Positions 1-8,837 are shown, counted from the first letter of the stretch. The stretch: DNA of 48,383 bases from Bacillota bacterium (GCA_023390115.1 JAEWDM010000041.1:1-48383), one strand, 5' to 3'. A program made the numbers and translations. The notes: generated from the letters alone by a model not told the origin.

Positions 1-2
1 CA

Positions 3-2468
3 GAGCTTGCACGGGAGGAGCTTGAAAGCAACTGGAGATATTACTGCTGTACAAAGCTGGATGATGATACCCAGATAGAATATTGCAGGAATAATCCTGA
101 GCAGATGTTCTCCAAAGACAGAGATGCATATATTTACTGCCTTTGCTGTATTTACTGTGAGGATAAGGGAGACTTTCTGTTTTTTGCGGATCCGCAGATA
201 CCCGTAAGGTTATGGATAAACGGAGTACTGGTTTTTGCTGTTACTCCGGAGTATATGATAAATAAATATACCTTTGCAATAAGGCTTTCAAAAGGAATAA
301 ACAGCATACTGGTGGAAAAGGAGATATTAAAATTATTCAGGAGCTTTAGCCCATATACATCCAGATTTCATATGGAATTTATTCCTGCAAGATTTATTGT
401 TGAAAGTAACGTTAGGCAGTTTTATGACAGGACCCAATTTAAAATATTAGAAAAAGAGTACAAAATAATACCTGATAGGGCCTTTTTTGACGGGAGGGAG
501 AATGTATCCATTACAGTTGTTCCACGGTATATAACGGATATTAAGCCCGAAAGGATAATGGTGAGCATATTTAACGCATCCCGCCGGAAAATAATTGACA
601 TTGAGGGATACACCTTTAGAAAGCTTCTGCTGGCGCCGGGCGAAGAAATAAACGGCACGCTTTTTATAGAAGCCAAAAGCTATACCGGCAGCAAAAAAGC
701 CGGAGCATATGTTTTCAAAGGGGATTTTTCAGAGCATTTGAAGCAATTAGGCATGACGGCTGAAAAAAGAAAAGATTGTGATAAGAGTATTTTTGACTTT
801 ATAAAAAGGATTGCTGAGATACGGGACACAGGCTCGTTTTTTTTCAGAAACACTTCAGAGCTGATGACAGAGCATATTTATGAATCTATCCTGAAGCAAT
901 TGTTTACTATAGAAAATGCTGTTATTTACTGCCATGAAAATTATTATGAGAAAACCATATTAAATATATCCGATAAAAGAGCATTGGTATTTAAAGACAG
1001 TGAGGTGGATGACAAATTTACGGCATACCTCCTTCACCTTCCTCGGGGTTACAGCTTTAAGAAAAGATATTCTTTAATAGTTTATTTTATATATGGAACG
1101 GGCCATTCAATGTATCCATATGCCATGGATTTTATTGAGAGGCAGCTTTTTGATTGCACTATAGTATTAACCATGTGCGGGAGGGGAGGGATGAACAGGG
1201 ATTGTATAAATGAAGGCAATATTCTGAAAATTATAAAAAGCGTAGTTGAAAAATACAATATTGACAGGGACAGGATATTTTGCATAGGAGGATGTACCGG
1301 GACCTTGAGGGCTATAGGGATGGCAATAAGAATACCGGGGCTGTTTGCCGGAATAATAGGCGTGGAGGGCACGGCGAGGCTTGATATAAGGCGGCCTGAG
1401 TTTGAATATCTGAAAAACGCAGACAATATAAAGATATACCAGCTTAATAACATTGAGGATGCAATTTTTAATACTGCAAGGGTGCTTGATACTCTAAAAC
1501 GGTTCCGCCGGAAGAAAAGCTGGAACTTCAGCGGCTTCAGCCATATTCAGTTTGACACGATGCTCAGCTCAAGTAAATTAATAAAAATGCTTCTTGGAAT
1601 AAGCAGGGAAAGATATCCTAAACAGATATCCTTTATTACAGAGGAGCCGATATACAACAAGTCCTACTGGATAAGGCTTGATTATATTGAAAGCCTTGGG
1701 GAGAAAGCACGCATAGAAGCAAAGATATCTAATATTAAGCTTATTGAAATAAGCTGCCGCAATATTAAAAGGCTTACACTGCTTTTAGCCCGTGACGAGA
1801 TGGGGCTTGGGGACAGTATAAACATATCTGTGAACGGATATAGCGCTAAGGTTTGTTCAGGGGCTTATTCACAAAACTCCATAACAATCCGAAGCCGCGG
1901 CATTTCTATAGAAACCAGAGAGCTTACCGGAGATAGCTTTGCCAAAGCATACGATTGCTTTCAAATCAATGAGCGCCTTCTTGGAATAAAGAGAGTGTAC
2001 TGCTCAAAATGTACTGTTATAAAGCCTTGCAGTCAGGAGAGGAAAAGCCTTTCAAAAAGAATGTTCCTGCTTTTAAAAGACCCAATGAGGGAAAAGATAA
2101 GGAATTATAAATATGGCGTTTTAACTGAGGATGAGCTGAGGCTTGAGAATTTGGAGGATACAAGCCTTGTGTACATAATAGCTCCAGATACGGGAAGAGA
2201 AATAAGAAAGGAATTAATAAAAGGCTCGGGAGTAAGCCTGTCGGACGGCTGCATGGAGTACCGCGGCAAAAAGTACTGTGGGGACTATTTTGCATTAATA
2301 AGGCATGACAGTCCCTTTAACCGGGAGAGATCGGTATTACTGGCCATATGCTCTACAGGAGAGGCTCTGGCAGTAATGGCAGGGCTTTTGGGTTCATTTG
2401 ACTATAGCCCTGTTTTTTACAATAACGCAATTGTTTACAGCAGCGCAGGCTATGAATATTTCAGGTAA
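3..2468 (+). CDS. Large protein with alpha/beta-hydrolase-like domain (5' truncated by window)
   Basis: The reading frame is open from the first bases of the window, so the true start lies upstream; the first ATG in view is at 105. Numbering from that ATG, an early segment (about residues 24-65) with WINGVLV and LSKGINSILVE looks like a beta-sandwich of the kind found in PA14 or sugar-binding modules. A middle segment (about 310-440) resembles an esterase/S9-peptidase fold: a LHLPRGY entry strand, a GTGHSMYP loop, and RDRIFCIGGCTGT where a nucleophile elbow is expected. The elbow reads G-G-C-T-G, so cysteine sits where serine is usual. The C-terminal third has no domain I recognise. I do not assign a substrate. 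It ends 44 bp before the next gene, which may be co-transcribed. Confidence 0.6.
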   Translation, partial: ELAREELESNWRYYCCTKLDDDTQIEYCRNNPEQMFSKDRDAYIYCLCCIYCEDKGDFLFFADPQIPVRLWINGVLVFAVTPEYMINKYTFAIRLSKGINSILVEKEILKLFRSFSPYTSRFHMEFIPARFIVESNVRQFYDRTQFKILEKEYKIIPDRAFFDGRENVSITVVPRYITDIKPERIMVSIFNASRRKIIDIEGYTFRKLLLAPGEEINGTLFIEAKSYTGSKKAGAYVFKGDFSEHLKQLGMTAEKRKDCDKSIFDFIKRIAEIRDTGSFFFRNTSELMTEHIYESILKQLFTIENAVIYCHENYYEKTILNISDKRALVFKDSEVDDKFTAYLLHLPRGYSFKKRYSLIVYFIYGTGHSMYPYAMDFIERQLFDCTIVLTMCGRGGMNRDCINEGNILKIIKSVVEKYNIDRDRIFCIGGCTGTLRAIGMAIRIPGLFAGIIGVEGTARLDIRRPEFEYLKNADNIKIYQLNNIEDAIFNTARVLDTLKRFRRKKSWNFSGFSHIQFDTMLSSSKLIKMLLGISRERYPKQISFITEEPIYNKSYWIRLDYIESLGEKARIEAKISNIKLIEISCRNIKRLTLLLARDEMGLGDSINISVNGYSAKVCSGAYSQNSITIRSRGISIETRELTGDSFAKAYDCFQINERLLGIKRVYCSKCTVIKPCSQERKSLSKRMFLLLKDPMREKIRNYKYGVLTEDELRLENLEDTSLVYIIAPDTGREIRKELIKGSGVSLSDGCMEYRGKKYCGDYFALIRHDSPFNRERSVLLAICSTGEALAVMAGLLGSFDYSPVFYNNAIVYSSAGYEYFR

Positions 2469-2512
2469 GCATTTGAATTTTAAATATAAAAATAAAAAGG
2501 GAGATGTTTAAT

Positions 2513-3151
2513 ATGTATAAGGTACTTAAGCCCTGTAAAGAAACCTACAGGCTTGCAGGAGAGGCAATAAGGCAGGGAAAGGTTATTGTGGTGCCGACTG
2601 ATGCGGTATATGCCGTAGTATGCGATGCGTTTAATGAGAAAGCGGTGTCAAGGCTTAGGGAAATAAGAGAAAGCCCGGGGGGAAAACCTCTTTCGCTGAT
2701 AATAGATAAAAACGACATTGAAAAGTTCTGCGAGGTAGGCAATGATTTATTAAAAGAAATCATTGAAGTCCTTCTGCCGGGAAAGGTCAGCTTTCTTATA
2801 AATAAAAAGGGCGATGTGTTTAAGCATGCGGTTCCTGACAGCGATGCCATATGCGTGTTTTGGCAGGATAATGAAACTAAGGGCGTATATGAGGAGAGCG
2901 ATACGGTGCTTGCTATTTCTTCGGCAAATAAGGCTGGAGTTGCTGAGGCAACTACTCTTTCACAGGCAATAGAATATTTTGGAGAAGAAGTTGAGCTTTA
3001 TATTGACAGTGGAGAGGAAAGGGGAAGCAAGGGAACAACACAGCTTGATATAAGGGGAGAAAGTATTAAGGTCATGCGTGAGTCTCCCATGTGTCCTCTG
3101 GAGCATATAAATAAAATTCTTAAGGACAAGGGCGTTGATATTAAGCTATAA
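2513..3151 (+). CDS. Sua5/YrdC/YciO-family protein
   Basis: This 212-residue protein belongs to the YrdC-like fold family, whose best-known members make threonylcarbamoyl-AMP for the t6A37 modification of tRNA. Visible marks are the N-terminal strand VIVVPTDAVYAVVCDAF, the basic patch REIRESPGGKPLSLII (matching the KxR...KP nucleotide/threonylcarbamoyl pocket) and the later AISSANKAG and IDSGE...GTTQLDI segments. Length without a C-terminal Sua5 domain fits the short YrdC/YciO type, and some residues (PGKVSFLI in place of PGPxTxIL) are nearer YciO, whose exact role is less certain. An ATG at 2504 lies inside the ribosome site; AAAAGGGAG at 2495-2503 is correctly spaced for 2513, so I use that start. 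Confidence 0.8.
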   Translation: MYKVLKPCKETYRLAGEAIRQGKVIVVPTDAVYAVVCDAFNEKAVSRLREIRESPGGKPLSLIIDKNDIEKFCEVGNDLLKEIIEVLLPGKVSFLINKKGDVFKHAVPDSDAICVFWQDNETKGVYEESDTVLAISSANKAGVAEATTLSQAIEYFGEEVELYIDSGEERGSKGTTQLDIRGESIKVMRESPMCPLEHINKILKDKGVDIKL

Positions 3152-3168
3152 AGCTATAAATAGGCAAC

Positions 3169-3210
3169 AAAAAAAGTCTGCTGCAAATATAATGCCGCAG
3201 TCTTTTTTTG
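3169..3210 (+). terminator. Rho-independent terminator
   Basis: CTGCTGC (3178-3184) pairs with GCCGCAG (3194-3200) with one mismatch, extended by an A7 tract on the left and a T7 tract on the right. It closes the preceding transcript. Confidence 0.8.
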
Positions 3211-3226
3211 TTTTCGAAAGAATAAA

Positions 3227-3320
3227 AAATATATACATAAGACGAAATGTGTCGAAATAAAAATAGCAAAATTAATAAATATTTGAAGGATATATATATA
3301 ATAGTATAGAATATAATATA
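3227..3320 (+). promoter_or_regulatory. Duplicated promoter block, copy 1, with Spo0A-box-like site
   Basis: A perfect TGTCGAA (3250-3256) is preceded 10 bp upstream by AGACGAA. Downstream, a 25-bp stretch (3271-3295) is identical to 4620-4644, and both continue into TTGAAG-N16-TATMGA, a plausible sigma-A promoter. The block sits in the 379-bp gap before the esterase gene. The Spo0A reading rests on the known 0A box TGTCGAA; the shared 25-mer is seen directly. Confidence 0.5.
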
Positions 3321-3530
3321 AGCCGATATTTGAATTTATTAGCGCATATATATAATATAGGGCCCTGCTTTATATAAATAGTTTTTGCAAGCTTTCCTGA
3401 TTTCGGGAAAGGGATTTTTAACGGTATATATGCTCAAGGTGTTTAAACATGGCTACAGTCAATGCCCGGCTATTGTTTAAGCAGGCGGTATACAAATAAA
3501 CGATTATTAAAATAAGGAGGGGACTGCATT

Positions 3531-4490
3531 ATGAGTTATGAGGAAGAATATCTTAAGTTTGTGGATTCAAAAGAACCGCTGAGTGATCTGCAGAACAAGG
3601 ATTGGTCCATATACATGGGGTACGGCAAAACATATCCTTATTTGTACGACATCCCCAGTAAGGAAAGGGAGGATTTTTTTGATGTCAGGTATGGGCACGA
3701 TCCCATACAGACACTGGACATTCATTATCTTAAGAGCAGGAGAAGCAAAAAAAGACCTGTGGTTTTTTTTATACATGGAGGAGGATGGAACTGCGAGGAT
3801 AAGAGCAATACCAGATTTTATGCCTTGGATTGGATAAATATGGGTTATACCGTTGTGTCCATAAATTACAGGCTGGCTCCTCATTCTCAGCATCCATGCC
3901 AGATTGAGGACTGCGCGCTGGCTTTGAAATGGGTTATTGACAACATAAGAAGATATGGGGGGAATCCAAACAAAATAGTGGGTATAGGCCACTCGGCGGG
4001 TGCACACCTGTTGGCGCTGCTTGTGTGCGGAAAGCAATGGCATAAGAGGTTTGATATTAACATCAAAAAGGTAAAATGCTGGATTCCTGTAAGCGGTATT
4101 TTTGATTTCAATATGTATGACAACTATTTGAATCCCATGCTGGGCACATTAATAAACGAAATGCTTGGAGACGGAGACAAGGATAACTGTTCAGTTAATA
4201 TGCATATCACAGGCAAGGAACCTCCGTGCCTTATTTTGCATGGAGGAGATGACTGGCTTGTGCCTCGCTCAAACTCCATAGCCCTTTATGATATGCTCAA
4301 TAAAAAAGGGTGCTGTGATGTGTGTCTTGAAATAGTAAAGGGCTACTGGCACTGCAACATGATGCTGGGATATGACAAACCGGGGCATGTACCTGCGCAA
4401 CTGATTAACTCATACCTTGAAAAATTTCTAACTCATGGGCTGGAAAAATATCAGGAGCAGATTACAGACAAAAAACTTGTTAATATATAA
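3531..4490 (+). CDS. Alpha/beta hydrolase, HSL/carboxylesterase-like
   Basis: This 319-residue esterase of the hormone-sensitive-lipase/arylformamidase-like group shows the oxyanion motif HGGGW (about residue 83), the nucleophile elbow GHSAGAH (about 143), an acid candidate in HGGDDWLVP, and a histidine candidate in GYWHCNM near the C-terminus. There is no signal peptide, so it is probably cytoplasmic. The substrate cannot be read from sequence. The start has a strong AAGGAGGGG ribosome site. It is a single-gene unit between two terminators, and shares its upstream promoter block with the chemotaxis receptor that follows. Confidence 0.85.
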   Translation: MSYEEEYLKFVDSKEPLSDLQNKDWSIYMGYGKTYPYLYDIPSKEREDFFDVRYGHDPIQTLDIHYLKSRRSKKRPVVFFIHGGGWNCEDKSNTRFYALDWINMGYTVVSINYRLAPHSQHPCQIEDCALALKWVIDNIRRYGGNPNKIVGIGHSAGAHLLALLVCGKQWHKRFDINIKKVKCWIPVSGIFDFNMYDNYLNPMLGTLINEMLGDGDKDNCSVNMHITGKEPPCLILHGGDDWLVPRSNSIALYDMLNKKGCCDVCLEIVKGYWHCNMMLGYDKPGHVPAQLINSYLEKFLTHGLEKYQEQITDKKLVNI

Positions 4491-4492
4491 GT

Positions 4493-4534
4493 AAAAAAAG
4501 GATTGGCTGTCTTCAGGCAGCCAATCCTTTTTTT
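4493..4534 (+). terminator. Strong rho-independent terminator
   Basis: A perfect stem pairs A7GGATTGGCTG with CAGCCAATCCT7 around a short loop. The flanking A and T tracts make it usable from either strand. Confidence 0.9.
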
Positions 4535-4562
4535 AGGAGAAATTCAGATACCGATAATAAAC

Positions 4563-4660
4563 TAATATATACATAATACGACAAAATACAGGTGTTGATA
4601 TAAAACTTGTCGAAATAAAATTAATAAATATTTGAAGGATATATTTGTAATAGTATCGAA
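4563..4660 (+). promoter_or_regulatory. Duplicated promoter block, copy 2, with Spo0A-box-like site
   Basis: This block repeats the order seen at 3227-3320: AATATATACATAA, a perfect TGTCGAA (4608-4614), the identical 25-mer at 4620-4644, and TTGAAG-N16-TATCGA. An inverted 0A-like site (TGTCGTA on the minus strand, about 4578) is also present. It lies 116 bp upstream of the chemotaxis receptor start. Confidence 0.5.
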
Positions 4661-4775
4661 TATGTATGTGTGTAAAATAATTACTGTAAACGTGTACATG
4701 AATTTGACGCTTTTAAGGTCTACTTGAAAAATCTTTAATTTAGTCTGTTTACGACAACAAACAGGAGGGCAAGCT

Positions 4776-6305
4776 ATGCAAAACGTAGAGGAATTATTTA
4801 ATGAAAATTTACAGCAGTATCAAAAAGGACTTAATGAAGCTATAGCCAAATACTGTATAATAGGCGGAGTTATGGGAGTAGCTTTTTATATATTTATGAA
4901 GGCTATAGGGATAATGAGCATTTTTAAATGGGTTAATTTACTTTACTTCAGTATTCCCGTACTTATTGGCCTGCTGGTTATAGGAGTGTCATATATTGTT
5001 CTGAAAAAATATTATAGCCATCTCTATATAAAAGCTCTGAAGTATATTGTTGTGACTGTGGCCTGTATAAATCAGTTTGCAATAAGCGTATTTATACCTT
5101 ATAGAGATATATGGGGAATTGTAATACTGATATTCTTTGTGTGTTCCTTTTATCTTGAAAAGCGGTTAGTACTGTATGGAATATGTGTAGGCTCGGCAAT
5201 AGCTATATTATCCTTCTATTTGAATACATGTCCCGAGGAATTGAGTATGTCGGTGGCAGATATTGCAACAAGGGTACAGGTTGTCTCCTTCGGAGCAATT
5301 GCGGCATTTATAAGTGCAATATTAGGAAGAAAGCTGCTGTATAAATCGTGTGTAAATGAATTTAATGTGAGTAGATCTCTTGCTGATTTAAAGCAGGTGG
5401 TTGAAAAGGTTAAGGATGTTTCCGAAAGAATCACGGAATCCAGCGGATATATATCGGCACTTGCAAACCAACAGCAGAAGGCATCTGAAATGACGGCGGC
5501 AAACACCTCCCATATTCTGGAGGGAGCAGTAAAAACGGTGGAGAACGTAAAGGACAGTGAGGACTTAATCAATTCTCTTAATATGGAAATTGAAAGCATG
5601 AAAAATGAGGCGGACGGTGCTCATGAAAAGTCTGAAAAGCTTAAGGGAACTGCCGGTAAAGGTAAATACTCCATTGACAGTGCGGTTGAAAAGATGGAAG
5701 GCATAAAAGCAAGTGCCATAGTTACTTCCAGAAGTGCAAAGGAGCTTGATATAAAAGCGCAGAAAATTGACGCGATAGTTGCAGGAATACAGGATATTGC
5801 AAATCAAACAAACCTGCTGTCCTTTAATGCTTCAATTGAGGCGGCCAGAGCGGGAGAGCACGGAAAAGGCTTTGCCATCGTGGCAGGGGAAATAAGAAAG
5901 CTTGCCGAACAAAGTCAGAAGTCATTAAACGATATTACAACCACTCTGAAGGAAATATTTAACCACGGGCAAAAGGTGGACGATTTAGTGCTGAAGGTGG
6001 ATGAGGGAGTGCAGATTATAAAAATGTCAAAGGACTACTACCAGAATATTATTGAGGACCTGGAGATCACCGGCAGTTCTCTGTCCGATATGAAGAGCAT
6101 CTCAGAAAAGCAGCTTTCGTATTCGAAAATTGTAAGCAATTATATTTCGCAGGTAAGTGAGACCTCGCAGATGACGTCTGAAAATCTTGAGTCAACCTCG
6201 GCCGCAACGGAGGAAACCTTTGCTTCCAGTGAAGAGCTTCTTAATTCGGCAAATATGCTCAGCAATATAGCAAAGGAATTAAATGAAACAGTTTCGTCTA
6301 TATAA
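4776..6305 (+). CDS. Methyl-accepting chemotaxis protein with polytopic membrane domain
   Basis: The 509-residue receptor signals to the CheA/CheW array. The first ~190 residues hold about five to six hydrophobic segments with only short loops and no large extracellular sensor, so it likely senses membrane-embedded or cytoplasmic cues. The rest is a cytoplasmic coiled-coil with the conserved hairpin tip IVAGIQDIANQTNLLSFNAS followed by IEAARAGEHGKGFAIVAGEIRKLAEQS. A HAMP domain is not obvious between membrane and signalling parts. The start has a CAGGAGGGC ribosome site. The gene stands alone and shares its promoter block with the upstream esterase. Confidence 0.9.
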   Translation: MQNVEELFNENLQQYQKGLNEAIAKYCIIGGVMGVAFYIFMKAIGIMSIFKWVNLLYFSIPVLIGLLVIGVSYIVLKKYYSHLYIKALKYIVVTVACINQFAISVFIPYRDIWGIVILIFFVCSFYLEKRLVLYGICVGSAIAILSFYLNTCPEELSMSVADIATRVQVVSFGAIAAFISAILGRKLLYKSCVNEFNVSRSLADLKQVVEKVKDVSERITESSGYISALANQQQKASEMTAANTSHILEGAVKTVENVKDSEDLINSLNMEIESMKNEADGAHEKSEKLKGTAGKGKYSIDSAVEKMEGIKASAIVTSRSAKELDIKAQKIDAIVAGIQDIANQTNLLSFNASIEAARAGEHGKGFAIVAGEIRKLAEQSQKSLNDITTTLKEIFNHGQKVDDLVLKVDEGVQIIKMSKDYYQNIIEDLEITGSSLSDMKSISEKQLSYSKIVSNYISQVSETSQMTSENLESTSAATEETFASSEELLNSANMLSNIAKELNETVSSI

Positions 6306-6349
6306 GTACAAGATGTTAATATGTAAAGCATGGTAGAATTTTAAATGAT

Positions 6350-6401
6350 TTAAAGCCAATATGAGGCGCACAGCAAAAATTACCTCATATTGGCTTTAAA
6401 A
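6350..6401. terminator. Bidirectional terminator between convergent genes
   Basis: TTTAAAGCCAATATGAGG pairs perfectly with CCTCATATTGGCTTTAAA across a 16-nt loop. It serves both the receptor gene (plus) and the hydrolase gene (minus). Confidence 0.85.
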
Positions 6402-6403
6402 AT

Positions 6404-7237
6404 TTACGCTGTCTTTTTGCTGGTATTATGCTCTGAACTCCAACTGCTCTTGCCGGATAAGGAGCATAAATAATTAACTACCATTTGATTAAATTCGGCA
6501 GGTTTTTGGAATATAAGAACATGTCCTGCATCCTTGAACACTCTGAATTGATTATTTATATATTTTTTCTTAAGAGCGACGGCATCATTAAAAAAGCAAA
6601 AATCCTGGCCTCCTGCTACGATTAATGAAGGTATAGTGCTCGGGGTGGTATAGTAATAGTGGTCTCCTCTCACAGTTAGCTTCCACCATTTTAAGAATTC
6701 CTGATCGCTTATTTTTAATGTTTCATTTAAGAAGAATTTTCTGGATTTTTCATGAGATTTGCCTGGAAGCATTAAATTTGCCATTAATTTAAGGTAAGTA
6801 TTTTTTTTGAAAATTCGAAGAAATATTTTTTCCGCAAAGCTGTTGAAAATGGCAGACAAGTAGTTAGGCCTGCTGATAGGGCTTGTGAATATGTTAGATA
6901 TCACTCTTTGCGGAAATAACTCGCAAAAGTACTGTTGAATAATTGTTCCAAGAGACAATCCCATGAAATGTGCTTTTTCGATATTAAGCTCGTCCATTAA
7001 AACTCTTATGTGGTTCGCGATAATCTCTCCACTGTACTTTTTTGTACGGGGAGCACCTGAATTACCGTGACCGGCAAGATCTACGTTTAAAACTCTGAAA
7101 TGCTTGTTAAGATCCTCTATCTGATATTTCCAACACCTTGTAGAGCCTGATATTCCGTGCAGTAAAACCAGAAAGTCTCCCTCCGGATTTCCGGAAATTT
7201 CATAATACATACTGTAGTCCCCAACCTTTGAATACAT
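6404..7237 (-). CDS. Alpha/beta hydrolase
   Basis: This 277-residue single-domain alpha/beta hydrolase carries the oxyanion loop LLHGISGSTRCW, the nucleophile elbow GLSLG (about residue 94), an acid candidate in VAGGQDF and the catalytic histidine in DAGHVLIFQKP. The arrangement fits the broad family of esterases, haloperoxidases and C-C hydrolases; the substrate is unknown. The ribosome site on the minus strand is AAAGGAGAGGG. The upstream region contains TGTCGTA (minus strand of 7301-7307), one mismatch from a 0A box, beside a TATAATG-like sequence. Confidence 0.85.
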   Translation of the reverse strand: MYSKVGDYSMYYEISGNPEGDFLVLLHGISGSTRCWKYQIEDLNKHFRVLNVDLAGHGNSGAPRTKKYSGEIIANHIRVLMDELNIEKAHFMGLSLGTIIQQYFCELFPQRVISNIFTSPISRPNYLSAIFNSFAEKIFLRIFKKNTYLKLMANLMLPGKSHEKSRKFFLNETLKISDQEFLKWWKLTVRGDHYYYTTPSTIPSLIVAGGQDFCFFNDAVALKKKYINNQFRVFKDAGHVLIFQKPAEFNQMVVNYLCSLSGKSSWSSEHNTSKKTA

Positions 7238-7485
7238 ATTAACCCTCTCCTTTAAAATTATTTTTAATTTCTCAATTATGTCTATACGCCGCTAACATTA
7301 TACGACAAAATATAGCATAATATTCTCTATGATTTTAAATTATATAATTAAAAGAATTAAATGTCAATCATAAAATACAAATGTTTATTTACTTTTTTGT
7401 GACAATGTGGAGATTGGGGTCTAAATTTGGTTGGTCATATTGAAATATAACAGAAATGAAGTACCGGTATTATGGCACAGATGAC

Positions 7486-7521
7486 AAAGAGGGAGCTTAT
7501 GCCCGGATAAGCTCCCTCTTT
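7486..7521. terminator. Perfect 15-bp hairpin downstream of asnB
   Basis: AAAGAGGGAGCTTAT (7486-7500) pairs with ATAAGCTCCCTCTTT (7507-7521) around GCCCGG. It lies just beyond the asnB stop codon on the minus strand. The T tract is short, so the terminator role is likely rather than certain. Apart from this hairpin and the hydrolase promoter, the 300-bp gap 7238-7539 shows nothing else. Confidence 0.7.
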
Positions 7522-7539
7522 GCCTGCTCCTTAAATTTT

Positions 7540-7972
7540 TTATTTTATGCTTATTTTATATTCCCTCATCCATGTGTCGGCCTGTATCAGGTATGCATAC
7601 ATTTGTGGAGCTGCCATCAGCTGGCCGAACCACGGCTTGCCGTAATCTGACGGTGATTGTATGGACGCTTTTAAATATTCTGTGTTCACAAAAGGAATTA
7701 TGGGAGAGGCGGAGTCGCCTAAAATTTCAAGCAGCAATTTGCCTACGGCCTTTTCATATGCGGGATTATGGGTTTTAGGATAAGGGCTTTTCTTTCTGTA
7801 TAGCACGTCGTTTGGAAGAACCCCCTCCAATGCTTTCCTGAGCATTCCCTTTTCACGGCCATTTAGTGCCTTTGTGGCCCAGGGAATATTCCATACGTAT
7901 TCAACCATTCTGTGATCACAGTATGGAACACGTACCTCAAGACCGTGAGCCATGCTCATTCTATCCTTTCTT
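7540..7972 (-). pseudogene. asnB: Asparagine synthetase, C-terminal fragment (interrupted gene)
   Basis: This is the last ~144 codons of a glutamine-hydrolysing asparagine synthetase. It begins in the conserved stretch ERKDRMSMAHGLEVRVPYCD and ends YLIQADTWMREYK. It has no promoter or start of its own (an internal ATG lies at 7959). The upstream sequence is replaced at 7973-7974 by the end of a mobile element whose frame soon meets a TAG. Its other part lies 4.65 kb away at 12624-14032. Joining the parts at the shared GA gives TTA-GAA-AGA, restoring STLLERKDRMSM. The join totals 1842 nt, exactly 614 codons with stop. Confidence 0.93.
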
Positions 7973-7997
7973 TCAAGGAGGGTTATAAAAGTAAACT
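7973..7997. other. attL: left junction of serine-recombinase element
   Basis: The crossover dinucleotide (TC on plus, GA in asnB sense) is at 7973-7974. Seven bases further in begins GTTATAAAAGTAAACT (7982-7997), the inverted partner of AGTTTACTTTTGTAAC at 12601-12616 (15 of 16 match). Symmetric arms around a dinucleotide are the known layout of large serine recombinase attP sites. Confidence 0.85.
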
Positions 7998-8070
7998 AAA
8001 AAATTGTAAATAAAGGTATCTTGTAGAAGAGAAGCTGCAGGTAGTTTTTGTGGGAAAAAGTTGATCTCGA

Positions 8071-8113
8071 ATCCATGTGTGCTATTGTTCACCACCCATG
8101 GATAGGGTATAAT
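8071..8113 (+). promoter_or_regulatory. Promoter with flanking inverted repeat
   Basis: TTGTTC (8085-8090), a 17-bp spacer and TATAAT (8108-8113) make a good sigma-A promoter 35 bp before the first element gene. ATCCATG (8071-8077) and CATGGAT (8097-8103) form an inverted repeat straddling the -35 box, a candidate operator. Confidence 0.55.
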
Positions 8114-8147
8114 AAAACCATAAATAGAATGTCAGGAGCTGGTGATT

Positions 8148-8393
8148 ATGAAATGGGATGAAGTAAGGACACTGTATCCGGACCGTTTTGTAAAATTTGA
8201 AATTTTGGAATCTCATGTCGTTGACAATAAGGAATACGTTGATGATGTTGCTGTAATTAAAGCTGTAACTGATGGTAAAGAAGCTACAAAGGAATTTATA
8301 AACTGCAAGGAAGGTCAGTTTGTTTACAGTACTAAAAATGAAGCTGTAATCATTGAACTGGTAAAACATGCAGGAATAAGAAGGGGCATATAA
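8148..8393 (+). CDS. Small hypothetical protein paired with aspartic protease
   Basis: This encodes 81 residues beginning MKWDEVRTLYPDRFVKFEIL, a compact alpha/beta-looking protein with no recognised domain, signal peptide or membrane segment. A GTG at 8142 is in frame, but AGGAG at 8134-8138 is properly spaced for the ATG at 8148. The stop codon lies one base before the start of the aspartic protease gene, so translation is likely coupled and the two products may act together. I know no function for it. Confidence 0.75.
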   Translation: MKWDEVRTLYPDRFVKFEILESHVVDNKEYVDDVAVIKAVTDGKEATKEFINCKEGQFVYSTKNEAVIIELVKHAGIRRGI

Positions 8394-8394
8394 A

Positions 8395-8787
8395 ATGCAG
8401 CAGATGGATTTTAAAGACGGACTGTTATATGTCTCTATCTTGTTAAGGCATGGGGATAAAGAGGTTACTATTGATAATGTCATTGTTGATACCGGAGCGG
8501 CGCATACAATTATACTGTCAGATTATTTGGCAGAACTGAATGTGGAATTATCCGATACAGACGAATTGGTAAAAGCATCGGGATATGGCGGTATGGTCTA
8601 TGGTGCCGTCAGAAAGAAAATGAATAGAATTGAACTTGGGGGCATGGCTATAGAGGATATGAAGCTTGATTTCGGAGTTATTGACCCCTATGACAAAATC
8701 AATGGATTGTTGGGATTGGACTTTTTAAAGGCTGCAAAAGCAGTTATTGACCTTGATGGACTTGTGATTTTTGTGAAAGAACCATAA
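8395..8787 (+). CDS. Retropepsin-like aspartic protease
   Basis: The 130-residue protein has the single-lobe retropepsin signature: VDTGAAHT with catalytic Asp (about residue 30), a flap-like stretch ASGYGGMVYG, and the second psi-loop hallmark NGLLGLDFL near residue 105. It would act as a homodimer, as this family does. There is no membrane or signal segment, so it should work in the cytoplasm, perhaps on a phage, element or host protein. It directly follows the 81-residue partner gene inside the element and is closed by a terminator at 8838-8871. The target is unknown. Confidence 0.85.
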   Translation: MQQMDFKDGLLYVSILLRHGDKEVTIDNVIVDTGAAHTIILSDYLAELNVELSDTDELVKASGYGGMVYGAVRKKMNRIELGGMAIEDMKLDFGVIDPYDKINGLLGLDFLKAAKAVIDLDGLVIFVKEP

Positions 8788-8837
8788 ATACAGCTTATGA
8801 CATGGGAAAAGTTAATATTTCAGGTCTGAATAGATAG

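Noticed and set aside
7456..7778. Plus-strand ORFs opposite the asnB C-terminal fragment
   Set aside because: They are antisense shadows of conserved asnB codons and the terminator hairpin.
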